Shown here: positions 43,243 to 50,923 of the stretch, in pieces
How the letters are laid out: every line of letters begins with the position of its first letter
Numbering within the stretch: position 1 is the stretch's first letter
Assembly: GCA_945881865.1 (NCBI GenBank)
Contig: CAMCVK010000006.1
Coordinates: 62,001 to 126,000 of the forward strand
Source: Fimbriimonas ginsengisoli Gsoil 348
GTDB lineage: Bacteria > Armatimonadota > Fimbriimonadia > Fimbriimonadales > Fimbriimonadaceae
Length of the DNA stretch: 64,000 bases
Reading direction: 5' to 3'
Notes under the pieces: model-generated
Database searches by the model: none
Seen by the model: the letters and a program-made list of their open reading frames with translations, nothing else
Told to the model about the DNA's origin: nothing
Position numbers and translations under genes: made by a program

Positions 43243-44429
43243 GCGGTTTCGCGCTTGGGCGGCAGTCCCTTCGGGATGTACTGGGTGGCGACCAGCGAAA
43301 CCACCGCAAACACCACCCCGACCCAAAACGGAATCTGGTAGTTCCCGAAGTAGTGCCAGAGCCAAGCTCCCGAGACCGGGATGGCCACCGCCGCCACGTG
43401 GCTCACGGTGATGCCCATTGAGATGCTCGGCGTTAGTTCGCCCGGACGAACGATCCGGTTCAGATACATCGTAAACCCGTTGGTGAACGTGAACAGCACG
43501 TTATCGATGATAAACAGCAGATACAGAATTTCGATTTTCCGAATCAGAGCGTAGCCCAGGAACACGATGATGAGCCCTACGGCATAGAACATCAGCGGGG
43601 TTCGCTCGCCGACCTTGTCGATCCATTTGCCCATGCGTGGGGCTGTGATCGCGATGAGAATCGCGTTAATAAACTGGAGCGCAAGCATGTTCTGCACCGG
43701 CACGTGGTAGACGAGAATGAGGCTGAAGCTGGCGAAAATCGAAAAGATCTGGCGGCGGCAGCCTTCCAAAAAGATGAGCAGGTAGTAGAGGCCGTACTCG
43801 CGACGGAATACGATCGGCTGCCGCTTGGTACCAGCGGCATGATGCGAAAGGGTCGCCATCGCGATGGCGGCGCCCAGAATACTGAGCCCACCGAGAACGA
43901 AAAACGTGTTGTAAGAGTTCTTGCCTACGACCTGGGCGATGATCCACGAGACGCCCAGTGCGGCAATCGTGGCTAGGCCACCCAGGCCGGCCATGCGTCC
44001 CAGATGCCGTCCGCCCTCTTTTCCGCGGGCCAACGTCAGCGTGATCGGGCTCTGCATCGTCGCGTAAAGGTGAAACCCGACCGACCAGAAAATGGAAACC
44101 GCGATGATGGGCGGCATGGCGTGAAAGGCCCCGGTGATGCCGATGCCAACGGCGGAGATGGCAAGGCCAACCGCCGCGATTCGGCTTTCGGCAAACGCGA
44201 CCAGCGTGCCCGCCATCAACGCCGTCAGAAAGCCCGGAATCTCGCGCAGAGATTCCAGCGAGCCGACGTCGAACTCGTTCGCCTGAACCTGGTCGCGCAT
44301 GAAGTTCTGGAAGACCCCGCCGTAGACCGCGAAGCCAAACGCGAACAGGATGGTAGCGATTCCGAAGCGGGTCCAGTCGCGCCGGAGGGTCAGCTCTTCC
44401 TGTGCGGCGGCCTCGGAAAGGGAACTCAT
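43239..44429 (-). CDS. MFS transporter
   Basis: A major facilitator protein of about 396 residues with roughly twelve hydrophobic segments (FGIATILFAFGFAVYGGVF first, FWVGVVFAVVSLVATQYIP last). The usual motif A loop is weak, and no family signature lets me name a substrate. I chose the ATG at 44429 (MSSLSEAA) over the upstream TTG. Its end overlaps the PolX-module gene on the other strand by four bases. It is divergent from the saccharopine dehydrogenase-like gene. Confidence 0.8.
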   Translation of the reverse strand: MSSLSEAAAQEELTLRRDWTRFGIATILFAFGFAVYGGVFQNFMRDQVQANEFDVGSLESLREIPGFLTALMAGTLVAFAESRIAAVGLAISAVGIGITGAFHAMPPIIAVSIFWSVGFHLYATMQSPITLTLARGKEGGRHLGRMAGLGGLATIAALGVSWIIAQVVGKNSYNTFFVLGGLSILGAAIAMATLSHHAAGTKRQPIVFRREYGLYYLLIFLEGCRRQIFSIFASFSLILVYHVPVQNMLALQFINAILIAITAPRMGKWIDKVGERTPLMFYAVGLIIVFLGYALIRKIEILYLLFIIDNVLFTFTNGFTMYLNRIVRPGELTPSISMGITVSHVAAVAIPVSGAWLWHYFGNYQIPFWVGVVFAVVSLVATQYIPKGLPPKRETA

Positions 44430-44525
44430 GGCCAAAAGTATGCCTTTTCTTCCCCCGGCTGGGGGTGGTAGCCTTTACCGTCTCGCCCAGTAAGACAAAC
44501 CAAAAACAACGACGTTCGAGGAAAA

Positions 44526-45683
44526 ATGAAGACCCAATACGCCATTCTCGGCTCCGGTATGCAGGGAACTGCCGCCGCTTACGACCTTGCAAAGTTTGCC
44601 GATGCCGGTGGCATTCGCCTGGGAGACCGAGATCTTGGTCAAGCGCAGAAGGCCGCGGATCGCGTCAACGGTTTGCTGGATATGGCCATCTGCCACCCGA
44701 TGGTGGTGGACGCGCTGAACCCCGAGAGTCTGGCCAACTTCCTGGATGGCATCGACACCCTGCTCAGCTGCGTGCCGTACTGGATGCATCCGAAGATCGC
44801 GGAGGTCGCCATCGCTGAGCGCGTGAACATGTGCGACTTGGGCGGAAACACGGAGGTCACGGAAGAGACGCTGGCTATGGACAAGAACGCCAAGCAGCAT
44901 GGCGTTGCCTTGGTTCCGGATTGCGGACTCGCGCCGGGCTTGGTGAACAGCCTCGGCCTGTATATCATCGAGAGTTTCGATGTGGCCGACTCGGTGAAGG
45001 TGTATTGCGGAGTCCTGCCGCAACATCCGGTGCCACCGTTCAACTATAAGCTGACCTTCAACGTTGAGGGCTTGGTTACGGAATACGACCACCGGGCGAT
45101 CGTCCTTCGAGACGGCGAAGTGACCACCGTCGAGACGCTGGCCGAGTTGGAAACCCTGCACTTCGACGGATTCGGCGAAATGGAAGCGTTCACCACCAGC
45201 GGCGGAACCAGCACCGCGCCTTACACCCTGCGGGGTCGCGTTACCAACTACGAATACAAGACCATTCGATTCCCCGGCCACGCGGCGCTGATGCGAGTCT
45301 TCAAGGATTTTGGATTCTGGAGCCCGACGCCGATCACGGTTCAGGGGGCAACGGTCAGCCCGCTGGATTTCTTCTGCGCGCACTTCGGGCCGAAGCTCGC
45401 CGAGTTTGTTGACGAAGACCAGTGCCTCATTCGCGCCGTCGGCACGGGCACCAAAAATGGGGAAAACCTGCGGATTGTTGTGGATATCTGGGACAAGCAG
45501 TGCCCAGAGACCGGATTTACGAGCATGGAGCGCCTCACCGGGTTCTCGCTTTCGATCATCGCCCAGGCGATCTCGGCCGGGCAGGTCGGACCTGGCGCGC
45601 ATCGCTACGAACTGGCGATGACGGGCACCGAGTTCGTGGCTCGCCTCCGCGAGCGCGGCATCCAACTCGTCGAAACCCGCTAA
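44526..45683 (+). CDS. Saccharopine dehydrogenase-like oxidoreductase
   Basis: A 385-residue NAD(P)-dependent enzyme. The N-terminal Rossmann motif GSGMQGTAAAYDLA and the following acidic residue in GDRD indicate nucleotide binding. The middle LGGNTEV and PDCGLAPGLVNSLG segments match saccharopine/lysine dehydrogenases of the Lys9/LysDH type. Such enzymes act on lysine or related amino acids, often in degradation. A GAGGAAAA ribosome site precedes the ATG. It is followed by the rpsF leader, so transcription may continue into the ribosomal genes. Substrate not certain. Confidence 0.85.
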   Translation: MKTQYAILGSGMQGTAAAYDLAKFADAGGIRLGDRDLGQAQKAADRVNGLLDMAICHPMVVDALNPESLANFLDGIDTLLSCVPYWMHPKIAEVAIAERVNMCDLGGNTEVTEETLAMDKNAKQHGVALVPDCGLAPGLVNSLGLYIIESFDVADSVKVYCGVLPQHPVPPFNYKLTFNVEGLVTEYDHRAIVLRDGEVTTVETLAELETLHFDGFGEMEAFTTSGGTSTAPYTLRGRVTNYEYKTIRFPGHAALMRVFKDFGFWSPTPITVQGATVSPLDFFCAHFGPKLAEFVDEDQCLIRAVGTGTKNGENLRIVVDIWDKQCPETGFTSMERLTGFSLSIIAQAISAGQVGPGAHRYELAMTGTEFVARLRERGIQLVETR

Positions 45684-45709
45684 ACGGGTACCATTTAACG
45701 AAGCGTGTC

Positions 45710-45741
45710 CTTGCGTCTCAATTTCGTTGGGACGCCGCAAG
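45710..45741 (+). ncRNA. Probable S6:S18 ribosomal-protein-binding leader of rpsF
   Basis: In the rpsF 5' leader, cuug (45710-45713) pairs with caag (45738-45741). A bulge CCG (45735-45737) follows, then an eight-pair stem runs from cgucucaa (45714-45721) to uugggacg (45727-45734) with loop UUUCG. A stem-loop with an unpaired CCG ahead of rpsF is the known recognition element of the S6:S18 complex, which represses its own mRNA. The hairpin ends 13 bases before the ATG at 45755, well placed to block the ribosome. Seen here by eye; the match in form is strong, binding is not shown. Confidence 0.75.
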
Positions 45742-45754
45742 ACCGAAAGGCAAC

Positions 45755-46099
45755 ATGGCAATCCGAAAATACGAAGCGTTTTACATGGTCCGTCCGGACC
45801 TCTCCGATGGCGATATCACCAAGATCGTCGACCGATTCAAGGGAATCGTCGAGCAGAACAATGGCACGGTTGACACCGCCGCCAAGTGGGACAAGCGAAA
45901 GCTCGCCTACGAAGTCGCCGGCCTGAAAGAGGCAAATTACATTTTGATGACGTTCTCGGCCGAGGGTAAAGTACCGGCTGAGCTCGCACGTTTGATGCGC
46001 ATTAGCGACGACATCATCCGCCACATCATCGTGTCCGTGGACGATTCGGTCACGACCGAAGACGTCGCGGCCGCCGTCGCCGTTGCGCCACTCGCCTAA
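45755..46099 (+). CDS. rpsF: 30S ribosomal protein S6
   Basis: A 114-residue S6 protein (MAIRKYEAFYMVRPDLSDGD, then AYEVAGLKEANYILMTFSAEG), which binds S18 on the platform of the small subunit. The ATG at 45755 follows GAAAGG; longer open frame upstream has no S6 sequence. It precedes ssb by 28 bases in the classical order. The next genes should be rpsR and rplI, but they are not here. The leader carries the probable S6:S18 motif described separately. Confidence 0.95.
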   Translation: MAIRKYEAFYMVRPDLSDGDITKIVDRFKGIVEQNNGTVDTAAKWDKRKLAYEVAGLKEANYILMTFSAEGKVPAELARLMRISDDIIRHIIVSVDDSVTTEDVAAAVAVAPLA

Positions 46100-46127
46100 C
46101 GAACTGCTCGCCTAAGGAAATACCAAC

Positions 46128-46559
46128 ATGGTCAATCGCATCGTTCTCATCGGTCGCCTAACCCGCGACCCGGAGCTTCGCACCACCACCACGGGAAAGA
46201 ACTTCGTGAACTTTTCCATTGCGGTTCAAAAGCGGATCAAGCCGCAGGATCCAAACGAGCGAGACGCCGATTTCTTTAACATTAAGGCCTGGGGCCAAAC
46301 CGCCGAGTACGTTTCGAACTACCTGGCGAAAGGCCGCTTGGTCGCCGTTGATGGCCGCCTGGAAACCCGAAAGTACACGGATAAGGAAGGCATCAACCGC
46401 GAAATCTTCGAGATCGTAGCGGACAACGTGAACGGCCTTGATCGTCCACGAGACGATGCCGGCAGCACCGCCGCTTCCGAGCGCAGCTCCGGCGGATCGT
46501 CCCGCTCGGCGGCTCCTGCCCCGGCGCCTGAAGAATACGACCCGTTCGCAGATGACTAG
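46128..46559 (+). CDS. ssb: Single-stranded DNA-binding protein
   Basis: A 143-residue SSB with the OB fold (MVNRIVLIGRLTRDPELRTT, FFNIKAWGQTAEYVSNYLAKG) and an acidic C-terminal tip EYDPFADD, a variant of the usual DDDIPF that recruits repair proteins. The linker is short and Ser/Ala-rich. It sits between rpsF and a nuclease gene whose start overlaps the ssb stop by eight bases. The AAGGAAAT ribosome site lies just before the ATG. Confidence 0.95.
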   Translation: MVNRIVLIGRLTRDPELRTTTTGKNFVNFSIAVQKRIKPQDPNERDADFFNIKAWGQTAEYVSNYLAKGRLVAVDGRLETRKYTDKEGINREIFEIVADNVNGLDRPRDDAGSTAASERSSGGSSRSAAPAPAPEEYDPFADD

Positions 46560-47016
46560 TCGCCCGTTGGCGACGGTTCTCGCTGGGCTCGCGCTCCTGG
46601 TAACGGGTTGCGCGGGCCCTTCTGTTTCTGCGCCATCCACCGCAGGCTATCCGGTCACGAAAATTGTGGACGGTGACACCGTTCACGTGCGTCGGAATGG
46701 GGAAGACGTCAAGGTGCGCTTGCTGCGAATCAACACAACCGAACGCGGCAAGTTCGGCTACTCGCAAGGTCAGCGGCAATTGGCGAAGCTGATCGGCAAC
46801 CGTCCGGTCACGTTGGAGTTCGAAGATGAGCGGCGCGACCGCTACGGCCGAGAGCTTGCGTATCTCATCGCCGACGGGAAGAACCTAAACATCGAGATGG
46901 TGCGCTCCGGCTGGACCAAGTTCTACGTCAAGTACGGCACCGGGAAGTATGCAAAGGCGTTTCGGCGCGCCGAAAACGAAGCAAAATCTGCGCGACGCGG
47001 CCTCTGGTCTCAATAA
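46552..47016 (+). CDS. Staphylococcal-nuclease-like lipoprotein
   Basis: A 154-residue SNase-fold nuclease that cuts DNA and RNA with calcium. The start at 46552 gives a lipoprotein signal (TVLAGLALLVTGC, lipobox VTGC), and the catalytic residues sit in VKIVDGDT-like KIVDGDTVHVRRN, LLRINTTERGKF and DRYGRELAYL. The position of the usual arginine in VRLLRI is kept. It overlaps the ssb stop by eight bases, replacing rpsR in the operon. It is probably exposed at the periplasmic or outer surface, perhaps to use extracellular DNA. Confidence 0.87.
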   Translation: MTSRPLATVLAGLALLVTGCAGPSVSAPSTAGYPVTKIVDGDTVHVRRNGEDVKVRLLRINTTERGKFGYSQGQRQLAKLIGNRPVTLEFEDERRDRYGRELAYLIADGKNLNIEMVRSGWTKFYVKYGTGKYAKAFRRAENEAKSARRGLWSQ

Positions 47017-47065
47017 ACCCAGACTTCCTTCAGGAATCCTGGTGTAACGTAGGGACGGTGCCGAA

Positions 47066-47356
47066 TTGAAAATCGCAAAAACCATCCCGTACATCTTCGC
47101 AATGGCCGTTCTCATGGCCGCTTCCTCCACTTTCCAAGCCCAGGCAACTCCGGCGTACGCCGCTAAGGAAAAGAAGGCCTGCGGCTACTGCCACCTAAAG
47201 GAATCCGGCGGCGGAAAGCGCGGCTTCCGCGGCAAGTTCTATCACAAGAACAAGGACTCATTCAAAGGCTTCAGCGAAGCCATCGAGGCCGCAAAGGCCG
47301 GCGTTCCCGTGAACGCGATGGGCAAGAAATCGGCCCCGACGAAGAAGTACCCGTAG
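47066..47356 (+). CDS. Small secreted protein with one c-type haem motif
   Basis: A 96-residue protein with a signal peptide (IAKTIPYIFAMAVLMAASSTFQ region) and a single CGYCH (CXXCH) at about residues 39-43, the covalent haem c site. The rest is short, basic and Gly/Lys-rich (KESGGGKRGFRGKFYH), smaller than a normal mono-haem cytochrome, with one candidate distal methionine near NAMGKK. The start appears to be TTG at 47066. It could be a small periplasmic electron carrier; a zinc-binding CXXCH use is the alternative. It is followed by the minus-strand serine hydrolase-like gene. Confidence 0.65.
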   Translation: MKIAKTIPYIFAMAVLMAASSTFQAQATPAYAAKEKKACGYCHLKESGGGKRGFRGKFYHKNKDSFKGFSEAIEAAKAGVPVNAMGKKSAPTKKYP

Positions 47357-47357
47357 A

Positions 47358-48791
47358 CTATTTCGCGCCCAACATCGAATCGATCGCAAGGGAGACCTGC
47401 GCGGTCGATTCTTTTTTTGTCCAATCTGGGTTGGAGATGACTGTTTTGACGGACCGCTTGTCGGCGGTAAGGAACACGCTCTTCGATTGCCGGTCGATGT
47501 AGAAGCTACGTAGCGTTCCGGCTAGAGGGTCCTTCACCACGACGAAGGGCACACTTGGGGTGTTTGCCCGCGCGGCCAGTTCCTTGGCCTTCGTCACGGT
47601 TGCCGCCAGGTTCCCGGCAAGGTTACTGAACACGACAAACGGCTTGAGGCGCGTTTTTGGGTCGGCGGTTGCCGTGGCCTGCAGGGTTCGGGCGGCCGCG
47701 ATGATCTCCTCGTCGCTGAGGTTCTGGACCCAAACGAGCGCCATCGGCAGCAATCCATACTCGCAGACCGGGCAGATGTCCTTGCCGGCGTAAACCCCGG
47801 TTGCCCAACGCGGCTCAAACGATGCGGTGGACTCTCCCGGCTGAATCTGACTCAGTTTCGTAAATTGGGCTTCGATAAGCGGCGTGATGAGTGGCCAACC
47901 GAAGTTCGAAGAGGTGAGGACGACGACAGCGGTTCCGTCCTGCGGCCGCAGTTTGAACATTCCGGTGTAGCCTTCGTCGTGCCCACCAAGGAAAACCTCG
48001 CCCGTGCCGTCGCGGTTCAGCCCGTGGGTTGCCCCCTCGCGAAGCTCCGTCAGCATCAAGTTCCCGCTGGATTTAGAAATCAGTTTCGACTCGCCGCTGG
48101 CGCCCCGCATGATCTCGGCGAGGAGTTTCGCCACGTCTCCGGCGGAGCTCCAAAGTCCCTGCGCGGCAATCGCGGGATAGGACTGGGGCTTTATTCCAGA
48201 GGTGGCGAACGAACCCTCCGATGGCTGGGTTGGGAACGTGTTGGCTAATTTTAGCGGTGCGAAGACGCGCTTCTGGATAATGTCGGTGTAGGGTGCACCC
48301 TCGGTGTCGACCAAGACCTGCTGCAGAATTGCCTCGTTCATCGCGGAGCGAGCGACTTTTTCACCGGGCGCTGACACCGGTTTGTAGGCGGAAAGCAGAC
48401 CGCTCAGCGACTGGGTTCCGCCAGGAAACTTATAGATATCGTAGCCAGATTGACCCAGGAGAAGGTCGCGCACGCGTACGTCGCGGGTTCCGGGGAAGTC
48501 CGGCTTCGGAACCTTCACCTTCTTCAGATACCGGTTGACGGGCTGGTCTAGCGAGATTTTCTTCGCATCCACCAGTTGAAATAGGCTAACGAGCGCGGGC
48601 AGCCGACTGAGAAACCCGATCTGGTAGATCGGCTTAGCGGGTGTGCCGAAAGTCTGTTCGGTCACGATCGTTTCGTCCCGAATCCCAGCAATCGAAAGGC
48701 TCGGCATGGCCGCACTTCTCATTGCTCCCTTCCAGTCGTCCGGGTTCAAGGCAAACGGCGAAGCGGCAACGAGGGCGGCCAACAGGATCAC
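47358..48791 (-). CDS. Serine beta-lactamase-like protein without catalytic residues
   Basis: A 477-residue exported protein (signal MILLAALVAASPFA) with the class C beta-lactamase/esterase fold. The alignment is clear: YQIGFLSRLPALVSLFQLVD lies where the family has IGSxSK, so the nucleophilic Ser is Phe and the Lys is Arg. APGEKVARSAMNEAI stands where YSN is expected, and the third motif reads GHDEGYTG. All three active-site motifs are altered, so it is probably a binding or scaffold protein, not an enzyme. Its start overlaps the stop of the YceI gene upstream by four bases, so the two are co-translated. A C-terminal domain of about 120 residues follows the fold. Confidence 0.8.
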   Translation of the reverse strand: MILLAALVAASPFALNPDDWKGAMRSAAMPSLSIAGIRDETIVTEQTFGTPAKPIYQIGFLSRLPALVSLFQLVDAKKISLDQPVNRYLKKVKVPKPDFPGTRDVRVRDLLLGQSGYDIYKFPGGTQSLSGLLSAYKPVSAPGEKVARSAMNEAILQQVLVDTEGAPYTDIIQKRVFAPLKLANTFPTQPSEGSFATSGIKPQSYPAIAAQGLWSSAGDVAKLLAEIMRGASGESKLISKSSGNLMLTELREGATHGLNRDGTGEVFLGGHDEGYTGMFKLRPQDGTAVVVLTSSNFGWPLITPLIEAQFTKLSQIQPGESTASFEPRWATGVYAGKDICPVCEYGLLPMALVWVQNLSDEEIIAAARTLQATATADPKTRLKPFVVFSNLAGNLAATVTKAKELAARANTPSVPFVVVKDPLAGTLRSFYIDRQSKSVFLTADKRSVKTVISNPDWTKKESTAQVSLAIDSMLGAK

Positions 48792-49399
48792 TTGATGCTC
48801 ACGCCGACGGCCATGATCTTCACTTCAACGAGGTCGCCGATGACGGCGGTGGCGAGCTCCTTGGCAACATTGAAGTCGCGGCGGTTGATCTGGAAGTTCG
48901 CGCGCAAAACGAGCAAATCGCCGTCCTTGCCTTCAACTCCTCCACGCTCGCGAAGCTTGTTGGCGAGGTATTTGACGCTTGCCTCGGTTCGAACTTCCTT
49001 CGTCACACCGTGAAGGGTGAAGTCGCCGGTGACCTGCACCTTGATCGCGCCATCTTTTTGCGGCCGCACGTTCTTAATCTGCTTAAGCTCGAACTCAATG
49101 GTCGGATACTTGTCGGGAGCCAAGCACCAACCGCCGAGCATCGCATCGGTTAGCGGCTGCGAGGCGCATTTCAAAGCCGCCGTCTGCACAATGATCTTGC
49201 CGCTGGATTTTTCCGGATTTGCTCGGTTGAATCGGATCTCGCCGGTGATGGCGTTCGTTTGGCCGATGATCGGCTCCAGTTCCGAGTCGATGGTGAACGA
49301 CAGCCCACTTACGCCCTTCGGGTCGTTCATGTCGAAAACTTGCGGCGCGGCGGCCTGAGGGGCGGCAAACAGAACAACGGCGGAGAGCAACGTGAGCAT
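48788..49399 (-). CDS. YceI family periplasmic lipocalin-like protein
   Basis: A YceI protein of about 203 residues: signal MLTLLSAVVLFAAPQAAA, then the family beta-barrel (FTIDSELEPIIGQTNAITGE, DKYPTIEFELKQIKNVR, VTGDFTLHGVTKEV). YceI proteins bind isoprenoid quinones or lipids in the periplasm. I chose the start at 49399 over the upstream in-frame ATG because it gives a normal signal peptide. It precedes the degenerate serine hydrolase with a four-base overlap. The TLHGV-KEV motif is intact. Confidence 0.87.
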   Translation of the reverse strand: MLTLLSAVVLFAAPQAAAPQVFDMNDPKGVSGLSFTIDSELEPIIGQTNAITGEIRFNRANPEKSSGKIIVQTAALKCASQPLTDAMLGGWCLAPDKYPTIEFELKQIKNVRPQKDGAIKVQVTGDFTLHGVTKEVRTEASVKYLANKLRERGGVEGKDGDLLVLRANFQINRRDFNVAKELATAVIGDLVEVKIMAVGVSIK

Positions 49400-49445
49400 G
49401 GGGTTGACCGCTACTACGGAGCCAAGGCTCGGCACGTTCCCGGCG

Positions 49446-50921
49446 CTAAACGCCGGTCATTTGCCGCATAATCGTTTCTTCTTCGGTTCGGCCACTGTTC
49501 TCGGCGACGGCTCGTCCCTCGCGCATCACGATTAGCCGGTCGGCGATTGTCCGGAGCTCCGGAAGGTCGGAAGAAACGACGAGGATCGCCTTACCGCTCG
49601 CCGCCAGTTCTCGCAGCAGCGCATGGATTTCGGCCTTCGCACCGACGTCCACGCCCCGCGTGGGTTCGTCAATAAGCAACACGTTGGCGTCAGCAGCGAG
49701 CCATTTTGCGATGACCAGCTTTTGCTGATTCCCGCCGGAAAGCCCTTTGGCAATGGTTAACTGTGAGGGCGCTTTCACTCTCAAGCGTTGGAAGTAACCG
49801 TCGGCGAGGCTGCTCTCCTGGCGATCGTTAATCCATCCCGACTTTGCCAGCCGCTGCAAGATGGGCAGCGAGATGTTGGCGCGGGCGGACATGCCGAGCA
49901 CCAACCCGTGCCGCTTGCGGTCCTCGGGGACCAGGCCGAACCCGGCGGCCATCGCCTCGGCGGGCGATCCCGGCGAAACCTTCTTGCCATCAATTTCGAT
50001 GGTGCCTTTCACGTGCGGGTCTAGCCCAAAGATCGCTTCGACAACCTCGGTCCGACCGGCCCCAACAAGCCCGGCAAGGCCAACGATTTCGCCCGCGCGA
50101 ACCTCCAGCGAGATGTCGCTAAACTTTCCGCGCGAACTGAGTCCGCTGACGCGGAGCCGAACCGCACCCGTGGCATCGGCGGCGGTTTCCACCCCTTCGC
50201 CCAGCTCGCGGCCAATCATCATGCGAACCAGATCAGCCCGGCTGGTATCGGCGACGGCCCGGGTGCCGACTTTCTCGCCATCGCGCAGGACCGTCACCTC
50301 ATCGCAGACGGCGAAAATCTCGTCCAGCCGGTGGGAGACGTAGATGCAGGCTATGCCGTCGGCACGAAGTCGACGGATCAGATCCAAAAGCCGCAGGGCC
50401 TCGACATTCGACAGAGCCGCCGTCGGCTCGTCGAAAACCAGCACCTTCGCCCCGCGCCCGACACCACCCGCAATCTGAACCAACTGCTGTTTGGAAACAC
50501 TCAGGTCGCCGAGGCGCACCCGAGGGTCGATGTTCGATCCAACCTCGGCGAGCCAGGCGGCGGCACGGTCGATCATGGCCCGCTCGTCGATCCAGGGGCC
50601 ATTGTTTGGCAAATCGCCCAGCGACAGGTTGTCCGCGACCGTGAGGTTTTCTGCGAACAGAAGCTCTTGATGAACAATCGCGACGCCGGTCCGAAGGGCG
50701 TCGCGCGGGTTGCCGAATCGAACCGGCTTGCCTTCCCAAAGAATCTCTCCGCCGTCGGGCCGATACACCCCGGCAAGAATTTTGCCCAGCGTTGACTTGC
50801 CGGCCCCGTTCTCGCCCATCAGGGCGTGAACGGAACCGGCTTGAAAATCGACCGAAACGCCAGATAGAGCGCGCACGCCCGGAAACGATTTGCTGACGTT
50901 TTGGGCGGAGAGAAGCGCCAT
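49446..50921 (-). CDS. Sugar ABC transporter ATPase, RbsA/MglA type
   Basis: A 491-residue double-cassette ATPase for ribose- or galactose-type importers. The first cassette has GENGAGKST and the signature LSVSKQQLVQIAGG-like region with VLVFDEPTAAL. The second has the shortened Walker A (LVGAGRTEV) usual for this family, and LSGGNQQKL with LLIDEPTRGVDVG. The start at 50921 lies two bases after the binding-protein stop. The membrane permease normally encoded third is missing: the next gene is YceI. Confidence 0.92.
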   Translation of the reverse strand: MALLSAQNVSKSFPGVRALSGVSVDFQAGSVHALMGENGAGKSTLGKILAGVYRPDGGEILWEGKPVRFGNPRDALRTGVAIVHQELLFAENLTVADNLSLGDLPNNGPWIDERAMIDRAAAWLAEVGSNIDPRVRLGDLSVSKQQLVQIAGGVGRGAKVLVFDEPTAALSNVEALRLLDLIRRLRADGIACIYVSHRLDEIFAVCDEVTVLRDGEKVGTRAVADTSRADLVRMMIGRELGEGVETAADATGAVRLRVSGLSSRGKFSDISLEVRAGEIVGLAGLVGAGRTEVVEAIFGLDPHVKGTIEIDGKKVSPGSPAEAMAAGFGLVPEDRKRHGLVLGMSARANISLPILQRLAKSGWINDRQESSLADGYFQRLRVKAPSQLTIAKGLSGGNQQKLVIAKWLAADANVLLIDEPTRGVDVGAKAEIHALLRELAASGKAILVVSSDLPELRTIADRLIVMREGRAVAENSGRTEEETIMRQMTGV

Positions 50922-50923
50922 GC

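Noticed and set aside
44475-45761. 428-residue minus-strand frame opposite the saccharopine dehydrogenase-like gene
   Set aside because: No family sequence, and it crosses the rpsF leader.
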